Shown here: positions 59,037 to 64,000 of the stretch, piece after piece
How positions within the stretch are numbered: the stretch's first letter is position 1
How the letters are laid out: every line of letters begins with the position of its first letter
NCBI RefSeq assembly: GCF_013408985.1
Contig: NZ_JACBZT010000001.1
Location: forward strand, 2,356,001 to 2,420,000
DNA from: Petropleomorpha daqingensis
Lineage (GTDB): Bacteria; Actinomycetota; Actinomycetes; Mycobacteriales; Geodermatophilaceae
Reading direction: 5' to 3'
Length of the DNA stretch: 64,000 nt
Notes under the pieces: model-generated
The model's database searches: none
Seen by the model: only the letters and a program-made list of their open reading frames with translations
What the model was told of the DNA's origin: nothing
Translations under genes and position numbers: made by a program

Positions 59037-59072
59037 CGACGGCCCGGTTCCCTTCGGGGAGCCGGGCCGTCG
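59037..59072 (+). terminator. Strong hairpin terminator after lsr2
   Basis: A 16-bp stem (arms 59037-59052 and 59057-59072, one G-U pair) is capped by the very stable TTCG tetraloop, 18 bases after the lsr2 stop. No U-tract follows. Confidence 0.85.
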
Positions 59073-59228
59073 TGCGTCACCTGGGGGTAGGCGGGGCGGG
59101 ATGGACGACGTCGGCGTGTCCGCTGACGGCGTAACCAGATCGGAACACCGCTGCGTCACCATCGGTTGGACCGGGCAGCCACCCACCGTCCTGTGACCAT
59201 GAGCCGACAGGACGGCGTGGTCCGTGAC

Positions 59229-59234
59229 TACAGT
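59229..59234 (+). promoter_or_regulatory. Candidate clpC promoter -10 element
   Basis: TACAGT at 59229-59234 matches TAnnnT, with CCGACA 19 bp upstream as a weak -35, about 100 bases before the clpC ATG. The 261-bp gap between the lsr2 terminator and clpC holds no gene. Confidence 0.3.
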
Positions 59235-59333
59235 GGAATGACCGGTGCGCCAGCGCGCCGACTCCAGTCGGATGTTCCGTCCGGTCAGCCGGGGGAACAA
59301 AGCCGGACCAGCCGGTCAGAGGAGAAGCAGCAG

Positions 59334-61868
<2,535 letters not shown>

Positions 61869-61880
61869 CCCACGCACGAC

Positions 61881-61918
61881 CAGAGGCCGCTCCACCCGCT
61901 CGGGTGGGGCGGCCTCTG
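61881..61918 (+). terminator. Hairpin terminator after clpC
   Basis: Arms 61881-61897 and 61902-61918 pair over 17 bp (one G-U) around a GCTC loop, 12 bases after the clpC stop. Confidence 0.85.
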
Positions 61919-61942
61919 CCGTGTCCGGGGCTGGCGTCCCGT

Positions 61943-62010
61943 CGAGTGAGCAGTTGTGGTCGCCGAGGACGGCGTGCCGCCGCGTGTCGGCGACCGCAAC
62001 TGCTCACTCG
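61943..62010. repeat. 68-bp palindrome between clpC and mutY
   Basis: Arms 61943-61966 and 61987-62010 pair over 24 bp with a single T/G discordance, starting CGAGTGAGCAGTTG. The 20-base centre contains a further CGGCG/CGCCG mini-stem. It stands alone, after the clpC terminator and 12 bases before the mutY stop on the opposite strand, and could terminate mutY or be a mobile palindromic repeat. Confidence 0.8.
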
Positions 62011-62022
62011 CGCACGAGCGGG

Positions 62023-62904
62023 TCAGCTGTGCGGTAGGCGGAACAGGCCGTCGGGGGTCTGCTCGACCAGGCCGTCGGTCAGCAGCGAGTCCAGGCAGCG
62101 CGAGCGCTGGACGGCGTCGTCCCATGCCGCGTCCAGCTCCGCCGCCTCGACCGGCTGCGCGGCCGCCCGCAGGACGTCGAGCAGCCGCCCGCGCACCTGC
62201 CGGTCGGTGCCGGCGAACTTCTGCACCCGCCGCGGCGGTCCCTCGTGCGCCGGGTACCCGGCGAGCCGCCAGGCACAGCTGTCGCGCACGGGGCAGACGG
62301 CGCAGCGTGGCGTCCCGGCCACGCAGACCAGCGCCCCCAATTCCATGGTCGCCACCGAGAAGCGCACCGCGCGCTCCGGATCGGTGGGCGCGAGGGCGGC
62401 GATGTCCTCGAGGTCCGCGGCGCGCGCCGTCCCGGCCTCGGCCTTTGCGTGCACCAGCCGGGCCACCACCCGCCGCACGTTCGTGTCGACCACCGGCTGC
62501 GGCCGCCCGTAGCCGAAGCACGCGACCGCGCGAGCGGTGTAGGTGCCGATCCCGGGCAGCGCCTCCAGCGTCGGGACGTCGTCCGGCACCACCCCGCCGT
62601 GCCGCTCGACGATCGCCAGCGCGGCCTCGCGCAGCCGCAGCGCCCGCCGCGGGTAGCCGAGCTTGCCCCACGCCCGGATCACCTCGGCCGGGGTCTCGGC
62701 GGCCAGCGCGGCCGGCGTCGGCCAGCGCGCCATCCAGTCCCGCCAGACCGGCTCGACCCGGGCGACCGGTGTCTGCTGGAGCATCACCTCCGACACCAGC
62801 ACCGCCCAGGCGTCGACGTCCGGACGGCGCCACGGCAGGTCCCGCGCCGCCGTCGCGTACCAGTCGACGATCGCCTCACCGGTGTCAGTGGTCGCAGTGC
62901 TCAC
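62023..62904 (-). CDS. mutY: A/G-specific adenine DNA glycosylase
   Basis: A 293-residue base-excision enzyme that removes adenine opposite 8-oxoguanine. The catalytic Glu lies in LVSEVMLQQTPVARVE (about residues 36-51), the HhH in LEALPGIGTYTARAVACF, and the catalytic Asp in VVDTNVRRVVARL. The iron-sulfur ligands are spaced C-x6-C-x2-C-x5-C in CVAGTPRCAVCPVRDSC. It lacks a full C-terminal NUDIX-like domain, as in other actinobacteria. GTG start at 62904 without an obvious ribosome site. Confidence 0.94.
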   Translation of the reverse strand: MSTATTDTGEAIVDWYATAARDLPWRRPDVDAWAVLVSEVMLQQTPVARVEPVWRDWMARWPTPAALAAETPAEVIRAWGKLGYPRRALRLREAALAIVERHGGVVPDDVPTLEALPGIGTYTARAVACFGYGRPQPVVDTNVRRVVARLVHAKAEAGTARAADLEDIAALAPTDPERAVRFSVATMELGALVCVAGTPRCAVCPVRDSCAWRLAGYPAHEGPPRRVQKFAGTDRQVRGRLLDVLRAAAQPVEAAELDAAWDDAVQRSRCLDSLLTDGLVEQTPDGLFRLPHS

Positions 62905-62980
62905 GAGAGACCAGTCTGCCGCCCGCGGGCAGCGGCGTGCCGGAGCGGTGGCGCGTCGAGCGGCGGTTAGCGTCCCGGCC

Positions 62981-63643
62981 GTGTTGCACCCGGTCGGCCC
63001 GCTCCCGGCCTCCGTCTACTGGCGGCGCCGGGTCCTGGTGCTGACCCTGCTGGTGTCGGTGCTCGGCGGTGGGGGATGGGTCGGCTACGCGGTCGCCACC
63101 GGCCGGTTCGACGACGGGACGACGACGGTCGCGGCCACGTCGTCGGCGCCGCCGGCCACCCCTGCCCTCGAGCGCGTCGTCCCGTCGCTGGCCGGCGTGC
63201 AGCTCCCGACGGGCGCCGCCTCGACGACGGCGAACCCGCCGTCCACCGCGGCCGCGGGTCCGTGCACCGACGACATGATCACCGTCGAGGTCCGCGCGCC
63301 CGCCGGCGTCGCGGTGGGGACGCAGGCCACCTTCGTGCTGCTCGTCTCCAACGTCGCGACGGTGCCCTGCATCCGGTCGTTCGACGAGCAGTTGCAGGAG
63401 CTGGTGCTGCGAGACCTCGCCGGCAACCGGATCTGGGGCAGCCACGACTGCCGCGCCGACACCAGCGACGTCCGGCGCACGCTCGCGCCGGCTGAGGTGG
63501 TCAGCTTCTCGGTCGAGTGGAGCGGCCTGACGAGTGAGCCGACCTGCACCGCACCGCGGATGCCGCCACCGCCCGGCGCCTATCTGCTCCAGGGCCGGCT
63601 GGGCACCGAGAACAGCGCCGTCGCCCAGATCTCGATCGCCTAG
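62981..63643 (+). CDS. Membrane-anchored protein of unknown function (Rv3587c position)
   Basis: A 220-residue protein with a short cytoplasmic start (VYWRRR), one membrane helix (about residues 18-38), a Ser/Thr/Pro/Ala linker, and an extracytoplasmic domain from about residue 88. Four cysteines in that domain (PCTDDM, VPCIRSF, HDCRAD, TCTAPR) could make two disulfides. Its position between mutY and disA matches Rv3587c. No enzymatic motif is visible. GTG at 62981; its TAG stop shares CTAG with disA. Confidence 0.75.
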   Translation: MLHPVGPLPASVYWRRRVLVLTLLVSVLGGGGWVGYAVATGRFDDGTTTVAATSSAPPATPALERVVPSLAGVQLPTGAASTTANPPSTAAAGPCTDDMITVEVRAPAGVAVGTQATFVLLVSNVATVPCIRSFDEQLQELVLRDLAGNRIWGSHDCRADTSDVRRTLAPAEVVSFSVEWSGLTSEPTCTAPRMPPPPGAYLLQGRLGTENSAVAQISIA

Positions 63644-64000
63644 CTGTAGCGGTCGAGGATCGAGGTCTCGGCCAGCCGGGAGAGCCCTTCGCGGATCCCC
63701 CGGGCGCGGGCCTCGCCGACGCCGTCGACGGCCAGCAGGTCCTCGATCGTCGCGGCGAGCAGCTTCTGCAGACCGCCGAAGTGGTCGACCAGGCGGTCGA
63801 TGATGCCGGCGGGCAGGCGCGGCACCCGGGCCAGCAGCCGGTAGCCGCGCGGGCTGACCGGCGAGTCGAGCGCGTCGGGCGAGGTCGGCAGGCCGTAGCA
63901 GCGGGCCACGGCGGACAGGTCGAGCAGCTCGGTGGCCGACAGCGCGCGCAGGTCGGTGAGCACCTGGTCGATCGTGCGAGGACGGCGACCGCCGGCGGGC
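63640..64000 (-). CDS. disA: DNA integrity scanning protein DisA, C-terminal part
   Basis: The last 120 or so codons of disA; the 5' part lies beyond the right edge. RTIDQVLTDLRALSATELLD leads into SPRGYRLLARVPRLP and the helix-hairpin-helix LLAVDGVGEARARGIREGLS, ending ETSILDRYS, closely matching known DisA C-termini. DisA makes cyclic di-AMP while scanning DNA; the catalytic domain is not visible here. The frame is open to the window edge. Confidence 0.93.
   Translation of the reverse strand, partial: PAGGRRPRTIDQVLTDLRALSATELLDLSAVARCYGLPTSPDALDSPVSPRGYRLLARVPRLPAGIIDRLVDHFGGLQKLLAATIEDLLAVDGVGEARARGIREGLSRLAETSILDRYS

Overview
The window is about 64 kb of very GC-rich, gene-dense DNA. 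Starts are mostly GTG or ATG, stops are mostly TGA, and many genes overlap by four bases. Lsr2, ClpC with a UVR domain, a Tad pilus locus, DisA and an Lsr2-type chromosome neighbourhood point to a free-living actinobacterium. Codon bias and the all-in-one SpoIIE/HATPase/STAS protein suggest a Geodermatophilaceae-like lineage (inference). From memory, the order of core genes resembles the Mycobacterium tuberculosis Rv3586-Rv3662 region in inverted orientation (disA, mutY, clpC, lsr2, lysS, panD/panC, folK-folB-folP-folE, ftsH, hpt, tilS, dacB, ppa, holB, topA, helicase, tad genes, ssd). It is therefore mainly conserved chromosome backbone, with lineage-specific inserts.

Layout. 1-2.6 kb: a hemerythrin gene divergent from a TetR regulator, a small conserved gene and a PIG-L deacetylase. 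2.7-8.4 kb: cobalamin genes, with cobN on + converging on a phosphatase-cobU-cobS operon on -. 8.5-11.1 kb: a degenerate Fic-like protein, an aldo/keto reductase and a HAD-IB phosphatase. 11.2-16 kb: a Tad pilus/secretion operon (ssd/tadZ, tadA, tadB, tadC, Flp-like pilin, two TadE-like pseudopilins), followed by a DUF1998-type helicase on -. 18.7-22.9 kb: a membrane pyrophosphatase, then a small helical protein coupled to a DUF1023 alpha/beta hydrolase. 23-31 kb: topA, two methyltransferases, an MFS-thymidylate kinase fusion, holB and tRNA-Thr(CGT). 31.4-39.3 kb: a stress-signalling phosphatase/kinase/STAS protein, a permease, ppa, dacB, a zinc metalloprotease, tilS and hpt. 39.6-44.4 kb: ftsH-folE-folP-folB-folK-DUF3180. 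44.5-48.3 kb: an osmoprotectant ABC transporter. 48.3-51.1 kb: DUF1684, a coiled-coil membrane protein and an SDR. 51.4-58.5 kb: a coupled CoA/NAD operon (DUF2520, panC, panD, nadB, nadC, coaX) running into lysS. 58.6-64 kb: lsr2, clpC, mutY, a membrane protein and the 3' part of disA.

The most unusual signals are these. (1) The osmoprotectant-binding lipoprotein appears circularly permuted: its usual C-terminal segment precedes its usual N-terminal segment. (2) A two-part element, [A/G]TCCACA-N12-[A/G]TCCACA, occurs three times, only in intergenic DNA, before ssd/tadZ, before the Flp pilin, and (reversed) before the small-protein/DUF1023 hydrolase pair. This suggests one shared regulator, or DnaA-like control. 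(3) A membrane protein carries eight in-phase 10-residue repeats. (4) Two long near-perfect palindromes sit at convergent gene junctions. (5) A conserved protein looks like a Fic fold that has lost its catalytic motif. No rRNA, CRISPR array, insertion sequence, prophage or plasmid origin was seen.
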